64,000 bases of DNA from Acanthamoeba lenticulata (Eukaryota; Discosea; Longamoebia; Acanthamoebidae), in NCBI GenBank assembly GCA_002179805.1, contig NAVB01000128.1:1-64000 (forward strand). The letters run 5' to 3'. The notes beneath the pieces were generated by a model. The model was given only the letters and a program-made list of their open reading frames with translations. It did not search any database and was not told the DNA's origin. This document shows, one piece after another, positions 13,467-25,556 of this stretch. The stretch's first letter is position 1. Each line of letters begins with the position of its first letter. The position numbers and the translations under genes were made by a program.

Positions 13467-14975
13467 CTACAGGAAAGCGGCCACCTCGAGCCGCGCCTGC
13501 ACGTGTGTGAACGTGAAGTCAGTGAATTGCAGCCACGAATCCACACGCAGACGCTCTCTCTTTTTTGAACCTTGAGGAAGTTGAAGACCGAGTCGATGGC
13601 CGCGCCGCTGGTGTGCTCGTGCTTGTTGGTGCCGGCGCTCACGCAGTAGCAATCGGCCTTGTTGTCCACCGGCGCGTCCAGCGGCAGGTCTGCCCGTGCA
13701 ACCGCAGCAGCCACAACAACAGACAACAACACGCACACATCAGTTCAGCGGATCCGCTCCAATGTTGCCGCCCAACAACTGCGCGCGTACCGGACGAGAC
13801 CCAGTCGATGCAGTTGGTGGCGAGCCAGTCGAAGCCCTGGCGCGTGATGTGCCGATGCTTGAAGAAGTGGATCGAGTCCGTCAGCGCCAGCGCCCGAAGT
13901 CGCTGCAGAACCTGCTTCTCTGTTTGTGCGCGCGCGGATGGTCGGATGGAGGCCACATAGCGGCAGCGTCAGGGGGCGTTGAAGTACCGCGCTTCTCGAT
14001 GAGGTTGATGGTGCTGACGCCGCCATAGGAATGGGAGACCATGAGGACGTGCTTGGCCTGGGCCCGGCTATTCACGAAGGTGTCCCATACGTAGAGGTAG
14101 TGCGCTTCGGGGCTTTCGTTGCGGGCGATCGGGACGCGCTTGCCGTTGATCATCCCTTCGTTGAGGTTTGGGTTGAGCACGATGACGGCCCAGCCGGCCT
14201 CCTGCGCCTTCTTGATGTAAGGCAGCACCGAGCCGATCTGAAGGGAGTCGTTGAAGCAGGGCTTTCGGGCCCACTGGCCCGCGCGCACGTTGCCTGACCC
14301 TGAGGATGGGGGTTTAGCAAAAAGGCGCGGTCTCAGCTCCAGTCGCAGCTCTTTCTAGACCTACCGTGGGTGAGCAGCAGGATGACCTCTGCAGTTTCCC
14401 AGTCGGGCGACATGAAGATGCTGCTGCGGGGCATCTCGTAGGCCACCTGCAAGAACGACCGCGTGAGAAGAGTTGGAGCCTCTGGAAGACAAAGTAGAGG
14501 GAACAATGACTGACCTCGTGTAGTGGGATGATTTGCTCCACAAGCTTGTAGTCGAGCATGGCCTTCTGAATGTGCCGCACGATCATGTCGCCCATAGCCT
14601 CGTAGTGTTTCTGGTTGATGAACTGGAACGGGGCACCAGTCTCGAGATGGCGCAGTTCGCCCTCCTCGTTGAAATGGTAGCCGTAGTCGGCCAGCGACGT
14701 GGGGTTCTTGGGCAGCTGAGACAGGAGGGTGCGTTGGCATTCATCATTTAAGTCAAGGGAAAGGGGTGGTGGAGCACCTCGACTTCAATAGCTTCCTTCT
14801 TGGGGGCTGGCGTGCCACCCTCTCCACCAGGTGGAAGGCAAAAGCTGTGCAGATAGTCCAGCGCCGCGTCAAGCGATGCGTTATTGGTGATAAGGAGCGC
14901 ATTAGCAGCAACCTCTTCCTCAAACCCCAACGCCTGGAGTGTTTGCAGCAGCCCTGTGTCCACTGCGCCGTCCAT
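13467..14975 (-). CDS. UBA-Arb2 (FAM172-like) domain protein
   Basis: The N-terminal exon encodes a UBA domain (LQTLQALGFEEEVAANALL and LDAALDYLHSF), a ubiquitin-binding three-helix fold. After an intron the protein continues LADYGYHFNEEGELRHLETG, then PRSSIFMSPDWETAEVILLL, THGSGNVRAGQWARK, GWAVIVLNPNLNEG, HYLYVWDTFV and MVSHSYGG, then VSAGTNKHEHTSG near the end. These are the hallmarks of the Arb2/FAM172 alpha/beta-hydrolase-like domain, known from FAM172A, fission-yeast Arb2 (Argonaute siRNA chaperone complex) and the C-terminus of HDA1-type deacetylases. Ser in HSYGG sits where a hydrolase nucleophile would be. A role in small-RNA or chromatin pathways is possible but is only inferred from family. 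It is divergent from the glutaredoxin gene, with about 130 bp between starts. Confidence 0.85.
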
Positions 14976-15106
14976 CTTTGCCGTTGTAGTTTCTCTTAAC
15001 CTCTTGTTTTATCTTTTGTGAAACGTTTTTGCCAATGTTACGTAAAAGAAACGAAAGTAGTTTGGTTTCGTAAGACGGGTGTTTTTCTTTTTCAATTTTC
15101 ACCAAG

Positions 15107-15638
15107 ATGAGACGCACGACGCAAATGATGACGCGGGGCAGCATGGTCCTCCCCCGCTCGACGGTTCTGCGCACTACGACTGCTGCCCGCCCGCTCTCTT
15201 TCACTGGCCCCTTGCTTGCCACCCGTGGATTCGGTACAGCTGCGCCCAAGGTCATCGAGGTCTACACCACTTCCTGGTGCCCCTTCTGGTAAATCCTCTC
15301 TTGAGCGTGGCCGAAGTGCCTTTCATTTCAACTCATGTTATGGCTGGCAGCGAGCGCGTGCGTTCGCTCCTGAAGAGCAAAGGCATCCAGTACAAGGAGA
15401 TCGACGTCGAGTCGGTGGCTGGCGCCAAGGACGAGATGATCAAGCGCACCAACGGTCTCAAGAGCGTGCCGCAGGTATGTCTTCGCCGAGTCCCTGCTAG
15501 CTTGCAGGTCAATTCACCTCCACCCGCCAGGTCTTCATTGATGGCGAGTACATCGGCGACTGCGAGGGCACGCACAAGCTAGACGCGCAAGGCCAGCTCG
15601 ACGCCAAGCTGGGTCTCAAGGAGCGGAGCACCGCTTGA
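15107..15638 (+). CDS. Dithiol glutaredoxin, probably mitochondrial
   Basis: Reduces protein disulfides and glutathione mixed disulfides. Three exons are inferred. About 45 N-terminal residues rich in Arg, Thr and Ser with no acidic residues (MRRTTQMMTRGSMVLPRST) look like a mitochondrial presequence. The core begins KVIEVYTTSWCPFC. The last Cys of the active site CPFC is split by the first intron: the exon ends in TG and the next exon opens with C. Exon 2 ends GLKSVPQ (the cis-Pro loop TVPQ/SVPQ) and exon 3 opens VFIDGEYIGDCEG, giving the usual GG/GD glutathione-binding segment. Mature length, about 100 residues, is normal. It converges on the alpha/beta hydrolase gene with about 70 bp between stops. 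Confidence 0.93.
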
Positions 15639-15707
15639 TGCATTATCATACTAAACGAGCAAGATGAGCAAAAGTCCCTCTTTCTTCCCACCAGTTTTGT
15701 GCACAAG

Positions 15708-17699
15708 CTAGAGCAAGACCTCGCGCAGCTGTGACGCAAAGGTGTCGGCCTCCTCGATGAACGGCCAGTGGGCCGACTCATCAAAGACAACCAGTCGTCG
15801 CTGGGTCCCCTCGTCAGACGGCTCCGCGCCGCTGCTGCTGGCGTCCGTCGTCGCCGGCTCGGCGGCCTCAGACGTCGGACCGACAGCGCCGAGGCCGCGC
15901 AGGTAGGCATCGACCAGGGAGCAGGGCGCCAGGCGGTCCCATCGGCCGCAGGCCATGGCCACCGGGACGGCCACCTCGCGGACCTGCTCGGTGAAGTTGA
16001 CCCGCCGTAGCTCGCCAAACTGGTGGGCCGCCGCCTGGATGCCGCAGGGCACGGCCATCAGCTTGTCGGCCACGCCGTACTCGGACGCCGCGAAGACGTG
16101 GTGGAGCAGCTTGAGCACGAACCCGCCGCGCCGCAGGTCGCCGCCCAGCTCGGCCACAGCGCGCCGCAGCTTGATGAGCTGCGTGGCGTTGGCCAGCGGC
16201 AGCGCGACGCCGCCGCTCGTGGCCGGGTCGAGCTGGGCCAGGCTGGCAAAGTGGCGCTCGCGCCGGGCCTTGGCGAGGGCCCACTCGTGGGCGGCCGCGT
16301 GCTGGCGGTGAAAGTCGATCAGCGGGGCCACGAGGACCACCTGCCGCACGAGCTCCGGGTGGAGGCGCGCAAAACGGAGCGCGAGCACGCTGCCCGAGTC
16401 GTGCGCCACCAGCGTCACGTCCGCCTTGTTGAAGCGCCGGCCCAGGTAGCGTACGAGCTCCTCGGTGTCGGCCAGGGCCGTCGCCAGGTCGACCGTCTTC
16501 CGGCGGTGGGCGTCCTCCTCCCCGTCGTCGAAGCGCGGGTCTCGGGGGGCTCTGCAGCGCCGGCACGGTCGAGGCGGCGGCGGACGTGCCTCTGCCTCCT
16601 CGTCGGGCGCGTCGTAGGACGGAAGTTGGCTGCTTTCCTTTTGCTTCTGTTGCTGCTGCTCATGGCGGTGGTGCTCGTGGTGATGCTGTTCCTCGTCGAA
16701 CGGCTTGGGCGAGGCCGAGGGCGAGACCAGGAAGTTGGACCACGAGCAGCTCTTACCGCTGCCGTACTGGTCCCAGTAGACCACCACAAAGTCCTTCTCC
16801 TGTTTCGAGCGAGGACATGACCGTGCGTGAGTTGTTGATTGTGTCACAACAGCACGCTTCTCGTGGGTGGGCCAGGTCTGCGCACCAGCCCAGCAAAGCC
16901 CTCGCGGAAGGGAATCAGCGGCAGCCCCTGTATGCGCGCGTGTGAGGAAAGCAGATCGACGAGGCTGGTCAATCATGATGGGAAGACAAGCACCCCATGC
17001 AAGAGCAGGAGGATCGGGTTCGCCGTGTCTTCCGCCCGGATGAGGACCGTTTGCTCTACGCCTAGGACGCGATCGCTGTCAGACATGACGAAGCTCTAGC
17101 TCTATGGATGCATGTCGATGAGATTCGCGTGTTGAGTGTGGAGTACCTCCGAGCTCGATGGTCTCGAGGGAGGCGAGGGCCCGCGGGCCGGCAATCGGCG
17201 TTGTGCTCGGGGGGAAGAAGGCCCAACACACGGCCTTGTAGTCGCGTGCGGACAAGGCAAGTCAGCACTGAACAACAAGAAAGAGAAGCTTCTGGCGTCG
17301 TACGACGGTGGTGGCAACGATGATGGCGAGACCGACCAGGAAGATAATCAGCACAAGGAACATGCGGGCACCGACCGACCTGGCGCTGTCGGCCAGTGCG
17401 CCGCCGAAGCGAGTCCGCAGGTCCGGTGTCGGCAGGACGCCAGCTTCACTCTGCCGAGCTCGGGCATGCCGCCGGCTCCGGCTCGATGATGGTGATGAAG
17501 CGGAGGTCGTGCGCCGCTGCCTCAGACCGGCGTTGGACTGCTCCCCAGCGGCATAGTCGGGCGGAATGGCATCAAGATTTTCTTCCTTTGGAAAATCGGG
17601 GGATGCAAACTCGCTGTGAGCAGCTGTCCGCTCGTCCTTTGTCTTCGTAGCTTCACCTCCTGCCTGAGCAGAAGAAGTGTCCTTCTCCTTCTCCTCCAT
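15708..17699 (-). CDS. Membrane-anchored alpha/beta hydrolase with Asp at the nucleophile elbow
   Basis: The N-terminal exon (17699-17262) gives a Ser/Glu-rich cytosolic-type tail and one transmembrane helix (MFLVLIIFLVGLAIIVATTV), so a single-pass or signal-anchor protein is likely. The hydrolase fold follows: ANPILLLLHG (oxyanion loop), VVVYWDQYGSGKS, then VTLVAHDSGSVLALRFARLH. The elbow reads A-H-D-S-G, with Asp where a Ser nucleophile is usual; H-D-x-G at this point is typical of epoxide hydrolases and haloalkane dehalogenases, although WDQ-G-GKS is more common in proline-iminopeptidase-like enzymes. Late candidates for the acid and the base are GRWDRLAP and ESAHWPFIEE. An Asp/His-rich insert lies around 16590-16720. 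Substrate is unknown. Divergent from the universal stress protein gene (about 210 bp). Confidence 0.82.
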
Positions 17700-17911
17700 C
17701 TTTCTTTTCTTTATTCTTTTTCAACCTTTTCCTGAATCGATTGGTAGTTCTAACGAAAATTGGTCGACATGTCGTCCGCCAGCCTTCCACGAGGCAGAGG
17801 GCTTCCCGGCCAAGCTGCCCACCGCGACCAACAAGAACGTCCCTACTTTGGAGAGCAACAAGCCACGACTAAGACCAAGAACAAGAGGAAACACACAACC
17901 ACAACGACAAC

Positions 17912-18751
17912 ATGAGTGTGCCACTGGTGATCAGCGCGGTCGACGAAGAAGACAAGAAGCAAGCGAAAGCGGAGCGCAAGGAGCACGTGGTGGCCGTCGA
18001 TGGCTCCGATAACAGCGAGAGGTACCCCCTTCAAGTCCTTTCTCTGCCAGCAGCGTTCCTTGGGTCTTGTTTGTTCAACATGCGCCTGTCATGAACACCA
18101 TCACGCAGAGCGTTTGAGTGGGCTTGCGAGTCCCTCCCCAAGGACCACACGCTCGTGCTGGTTCACGGCGTGCACAGGCCCGAGCTCCAACACGACCCTC
18201 TCTTGGACAGAGAAGGTGTCAGCTCTCCCCCCACCTCAGCTAAAACAAGAAGGACTCGCACTGACCCCTCCTCCTTGCGAAGACAAGTGGACAATCAAGC
18301 AACGCTACAAGGCCTTGGAAGAGTATGAATTCATGCAGAGCGCCCGGCTCATGAAGCGCTACTCGCAGCTCTGCAAGCAGAACGAGGCACGTATTCCTGT
18401 CTTGACCCGCGCGGCAAATGTTTGCATCAAGAAGAAAAGCGCTCATCCCCTTCTCCCACAGCGCAAGTGCGAGTGGATGACGGTTCCCTACCGCACGCCC
18501 TCTGAGCTCAGCGACAACATCTGCTCTGCCGCAGAGCGGGTGCGCCCCTCCCCCTCACTCTCGAAAAGTGTTTGACTTTTCGAGTCTCCACTTCCTCACC
18601 TCCACTTGCCCATCGCGGCGCGCAGCGAGGCATCTCCAACGTCATCTGCGGCTCGCGAGGCCTGGGCATGCTGGGCCGGGTACTGTTGGGCTCGACGAGC
18701 AGCGGACTCGTCCACAACTGCCACGCCAACGTCACCGTCATCCGCGACTGA
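17912..18751 (+). CDS. Universal stress protein (USP) domain protein, ATP-binding type
   Basis: Small cytosolic UspA-fold protein. Exon 1 ends VVAVDGSDNSE; exon 2 opens AFEWACESLPKDHTLVLVHG (strand 1, helix 1 and strand 2 of the fold). Then come KWTIKQRYKALEEYEF and a C-terminal exon GISNVICGSRGLGMLGRVLL followed by GSTS. This G-x2-G-x9-G-S motif is that of ATP-binding USPs. The join between NE and RKCEWMTVPYR keeps frame only if the intron starts with GC instead of GT (after AACGAG at about 18388), so one GC-AG intron is proposed. The last residues VTVIRD are the usual terminal strand. Convergent with the RIOX2-like gene. Confidence 0.88.
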
Positions 18752-18844
18752 GTGCAGGCAGAGAAAGAATAAAATGACTTGTTGAAGCCTTGTCATAAAC
18801 CGCTTGCGCCTTGTACGACGGCGTATTCGTTGATGTTGTTGTTC

Positions 18845-21463
<2,619 letters not shown>

Positions 21464-21580
21464 CTTCGTTGTATCGTTTCGAAAACGAATTGAAACTTGA
21501 AATACAGCAAAAATGAAAATTTATGGTCATTGTTTCTCTCTTCGTGGAAACTGTGCTTGCTATCACCCCTCGACTAAAGG

Positions 21581-23128
21581 ATGGACGCAGCTGCACTATC
21601 GCTTCACGGCGTGCTCCCGGACGAACCCTCGTTTTCTTCTGTCCTCATTTCTCTTGTCGTGCTTCGAAACGCAGAGGGCAAGTTCGCCTCGACGCACGAG
21701 CGCGATGGTTGGTACCTGCCTGCTGGCCGGTACGCTGACCGCCCTCGAGCCTTGTCGCATCTTGTTGAAGCTGCTGAAGGCTGGGTGGCGCATGTCCAGC
21801 GTTGACGCTGGGGAGGGTTTTGCGACGGGTGCTGTTCGTGAGGCGCTCGAAGAGGCTGGGGTGCCCGTGAACCTCACAGGCATCCTGAGGATCGAACACA
21901 CGCCTGGAATGAGGTGCGCCTCAAGCCTCTTGATGTGGTTTGCCTCTGTGCTGAGTACTCAGCAACCGGCGCCGTGCAGGAGCTCTCGCTTGCGCGTCAT
22001 TTACACCGCCGAGCCCGCTGACGACACCCCTCTCAAAAGCGTGCCCGACCACGAAACCATCGAAGCCCAGTGGTAGGACCTGTGTGCAATCAACAAGGCC
22101 TTGTGGTCACCAATAACTAACACGCGCCCCCACTGGCGACATCGTCCAGGCTGACGGTAGAAGAGCTCAAGAAAAAGCGACGTATTCGCGCGCATGGTAC
22201 AACCTCCTTCAATTTACTCATGCCCATGACGATTGACGTCTCCCGGCCGCCATACAGAGGTCGTGTCCCTCTTCGAGTGGGCACAATCAGGCACCCGCGT
22301 CTTCCCAACATCCCTACTCGAGTCCGAGGTTCTCGATCTTGATCTACGTGCACTCCGGCAGAGGCCGTTCCTCGCTCACACCAAACACGTGTGTGCCTGC
22401 AGGACTGCGCGAAGGTTGATCACATGAAGGTGCAGGTACAGCTCGTGGCAGCCGTTGAGGCCGTGGTCGTTGATGAGAATGGTACAAGCGTGTCGACGCT
22501 ATGCATTCTAGAAGATGCAAGTCGTAACCTTGAATGATGTGCAACTGCACAGGCCGTTATCTGGCAATGAAGAAGGAGACCGGGAAGTGGGGCCTCCCAT
22601 CGGCCACACTTACACGACCGCGTCAGTTCAAGCTGGCAGCGGCTGAGCTCATCAGTTGCGTTCACCTAAATGGCTTTCGAAACTTCTCTATCATTCCCTT
22701 GCTCGCGCTGATGATCGTGATGTGTGCAGACGGCATCATGTTGCAGCCCGAAGGCGTACTCAAAGTCTACTACTTTGCTCCCGGCTCGCCGCGCAACCCC
22801 AACCCGACTGGCTTCATCAAGGTACCGAACGTCCGGACGCTCCTTCACCAGACACTCACACCTGTTCTCGCAATCGATCGCCACGTCCATGCAGGTCGTC
22901 TTCTTGGCCACGATTGCCGAGAAGGACAGAAACGAGTTTGATCCGTCGGCCCACAATGGCCAGTGGTTGACGGCGCAGGAGTGGGATGAGCTTCTGCGCA
23001 GCAGGGGCGCCGAGCTCGAGAACGAAAACGCGGCCCACCTCGTTGCCCTCGCCCACAACACACCGCGCGATCAGGTGGCTCCCGTGGAGGTCATCGCCAT
23101 GGAAGTAGAGGAACTGCAAGTGCTATGA
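21581..23128 (+). CDS. Nudix hydrolase with a second, degenerate Nudix-like half
   Basis: Hydrolyses nucleoside-diphosphate-linked compounds; the substrate cannot be read from sequence. The first domain has LISLVVLRNAEGKF, DGWYLPAGR, and, after a phase-2 intron inside the Nudix box, VDAGEGFATGAVREALEEAG. Together these give the full G-x5-E-x7-R-E-U-x-E-E-x-G-U signature. The second half restarts with VAAVEAVVVDENG and YLAMKKETGKWGLPSATL, again a Nudix-like beta strand and loop, but its box lacks the RE-EE pattern, so it is probably non-catalytic. The protein ends VEVIAMEVEELQVL. Five or more exons. Resembles NUDT18-like proteins in the first box, but I cannot assign orthology. The stop lies 154 bp upstream of the likely start of the exonuclease gene on the same strand. 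Confidence 0.85.
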
Positions 23129-23282
23129 GATGGTGGTGGTTCCCTCTGGTCACGTGCGCAAAGTGAGGATAAAGCAAGAAAGAAAAAATGTTGTTGGCAG
23201 CAACGCCGCGTTACGTGAACGGAGAGAACAACGTCAGGCACAGGGCGCAGATACAGTCATCTTGTTTGAAATTCAAAAAAAG

Positions 23283-25420
23283 ATGGAGGCACCGGCTGCG
23301 CCACGAGTGACGAAGCTCCAGTTCTCAGGAAAGATCATCCACATTACACAACAGTCGGAGGCGAACGAAGCAATCAGGTTGTTGCGTCAGGACGCTACGC
23401 GGTCAGACGTCGCGGAAGATGCCTACAAAGCTTATGTCGGGTTCGACATGGAGTGGCAACCTGAGCAAGCATCAGGGCAGGTCAGCCCGATCGCTCTCAT
23501 CCAGGTGGCCAGTGAGCGCATTTGCCTTATTTTCTACATGTTGAAGCTGCGCACCATGCCCAAGGCTCTCAAAGATCTTTTCCTTGATGAATGGGTCTTG
23601 AAGGTACACCTTCTTCCTGCTTGTGCGTGCAATTTGACCAAACTTCAAGAGGAGTCCTTGATTAACAACAATCCGGGTTGTCCGGCGTGTAGGTGGGCTG
23701 CCACGTAGGACAGGATCTCAAGAAGTTGAAATCGCAGTACTTCATCACGCCAAAGGGCATCCTCGACGTCGCGAGGATGGCGCGCCACCTCCACTTCAAG
23801 CGGCTTGGCCTTCACGCGCTCGTGCTGGAGCTTCTCGGGCACCACCTTCCGAAGGGCAAGGCCCGCAGCGATCTGGGCAGCCGAGAGCTCCGGCCCGACC
23901 AGCTCACGTGCGTCACCACCGACCCCTACGCCACGCTGCTCGTCTACAACGAGCTCGAGGCCATCGAAGACGAGGAAGGCGTCGAGCCCTACTGGTCCAT
24001 CCTACTGGGCGAGGAAGCCGCCGCGGTTAAACAGCAGCAGCAGCAGCAGCAACAGCCTCAGGTAAAGCCGCAGGCTCAGGCGCAGGCCCAACAACAGGCA
24101 CAGCCACAGAGCAGGTCGCCTCGGCAGGATCAGCAGCAGCAACAGCACCAAAAGCAACAGCAGGATTACCAGGCGCGTATCGAGGAATTGGAGGGGCTAG
24201 TGGCGGCGCTGGCGCGCCCTCATGCCGATATGCTCGCGCGGCTGACGGCGATTGAGAACGAGAGCCGCCTCGTTCGAGCCACGTTCGAGCAGCGCATCGC
24301 GGTGCTCGAGGCCGAGAACCGGAGACTCGCCTACGAGCTCGCCCAGAGCGCACGCCAATTTACCCCAACAGCACCGCTCCCGGTCCAGCATCACTTGGCC
24401 GTGCCTGTCCAGCAGCTCCAGGCCACTTTCCACTCCCAGCAGCAGCCGCCTCTCTCGCCGCACCGCCAGCAACAGCAGCAGCCACAGCACCCGCAGCCAC
24501 AGAGCAGGTCGCCTCGGCAGGATCAGCAGCAGCAGCCGCCACGACAGCAGCAGCCTCAAAGCGCGGTGAGGGAAAGCCTGCCCCAGGATCAGCAGCAGCA
24601 AGGGCAACAGAGGGGCCGGAATCAGGGAGCAAGAAGGAACAATCAACAACAACGTGAGCTGCTGCCAGCGGAGCACAAGCAAGCCACCGCTGCCCCTGCG
24701 ACGAATCAGGGCGGCCCTGCAGAGAGGACAGTGGAGAAGCCGCGGGCCAAAGGCCGGCGCCGGGACGAGCAGCAGACCACTCGCCACAACCCGCACTACG
24801 ACAACGAGTCCCCGAACGCGGCCACGCCCCAGCAGCAGCAGCAGCAGCAGCAGCCCCAGGAGCAGCAGCAACAGCGATCACAGGCGCGACAGGCCAAGCC
24901 GCGTTCAACGGAGGAGCAGCAGCCGCAGCAACAGCAGCAGCAGCAGCAGACAGGGGCGAGGCAAGGCGACAGGCCGAGGAAGCAGCGTCCGCGTAACAAC
25001 GCTGCGCCGCGGACGCAAGGTTCCGGCGAGGGTCAGGCGCCGCAGCAACCAGCTGTAGACCAACAGCAACAACAACAGCAGCAGCAATCGGGCGGTGAGC
25101 GACAGCAACAGCCGCGACAGCAGCCAAAACAACGCCAAGAAGACGAGAAGCAGCAGCCGCAGCAACAACCTCAGCAACAGGCTCAGCAGCAACAGCAACA
25201 GAGGCCACAGCAGCAACAGGCCGCCGCCAAGGTGGAGCCGAGCAGCAACCCGGAGCAGTGGGCCGACATGGCGGCCGCCGAGGCGCTTCCGCAACGCGTG
25301 CCCCAGCAGAAGCGACGCGGCAAGCCCTACTCGGCGCAGCGGCGCGAGGCCAGCTCGGCGCCCTCCTCGCCCAAGCCGAGCAAGCCCGCCACTGAGCCGC
25401 CTCGCTCAGCCTCGCCGTAG
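23283..25420 (+). CDS. DEDD 3'-5' exonuclease domain protein with long Gln-rich tail
   Basis: N-terminal RNase D/WRN-type exonuclease fold in two exons (23283-23603, 23693-25420). Exo I is VGFDMEWQPE (D-x-E), exo II VGCHVGQDLKKLK, and exo III CVTTDPYATLLVY. In DEDDy enzymes exo III usually reads Y-x-x-x-D; here the tyrosine position is Cys, so activity may be reduced or the enzyme may use a different fourth ligand. After about residue 240 the protein becomes some 460 residues of Gln/Pro/Arg-rich low complexity with a short charged coil near 24180-24350 (RLTAIENESRLVRATFEQ). The C-terminus KPSKPATEPPRSASP is basic. The ATG at 23283 begins the globular part; an in-frame ATG at 23130 lies two bases after the upstream stop and is less likely. 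Nucleic-acid substrate unknown. Confidence 0.82.
24028..25226 (+). repeat. CAG/CAA-rich coding tract (polyglutamine)
   Basis: Clusters of CAG and CAA codons give repeated runs of 4 to 9 Gln separated by Pro, Arg and Ser. The segment QSRSPRQDQQQQ occurs twice, at about 24107-24140 and 24500-24535, which indicates an internal duplication. CAG and CAA are mixed, so the tract is not a pure trinucleotide array. Confidence 0.9.
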
Positions 25421-25556
25421 TTTTTTGTTGTTTCTTGATAAGAGAGCGTAAACCACCACGACAACGTCATCATCAATGAACGATGAAGGTTTTGGGGAAC
25501 AAGAAGCTGTTTCTTGTTGTTTAGTAGGTAACTTCAAAAAACAAAAAAGACAATTT

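Noticed and set aside
24197..25208. Long minus-strand Leu/Ala/Val-rich open frames opposite the exonuclease gene
   Set aside because: Reverse complement of CAG/CAA repeats gives CTG/TTG runs; these are artefacts of the repeat.
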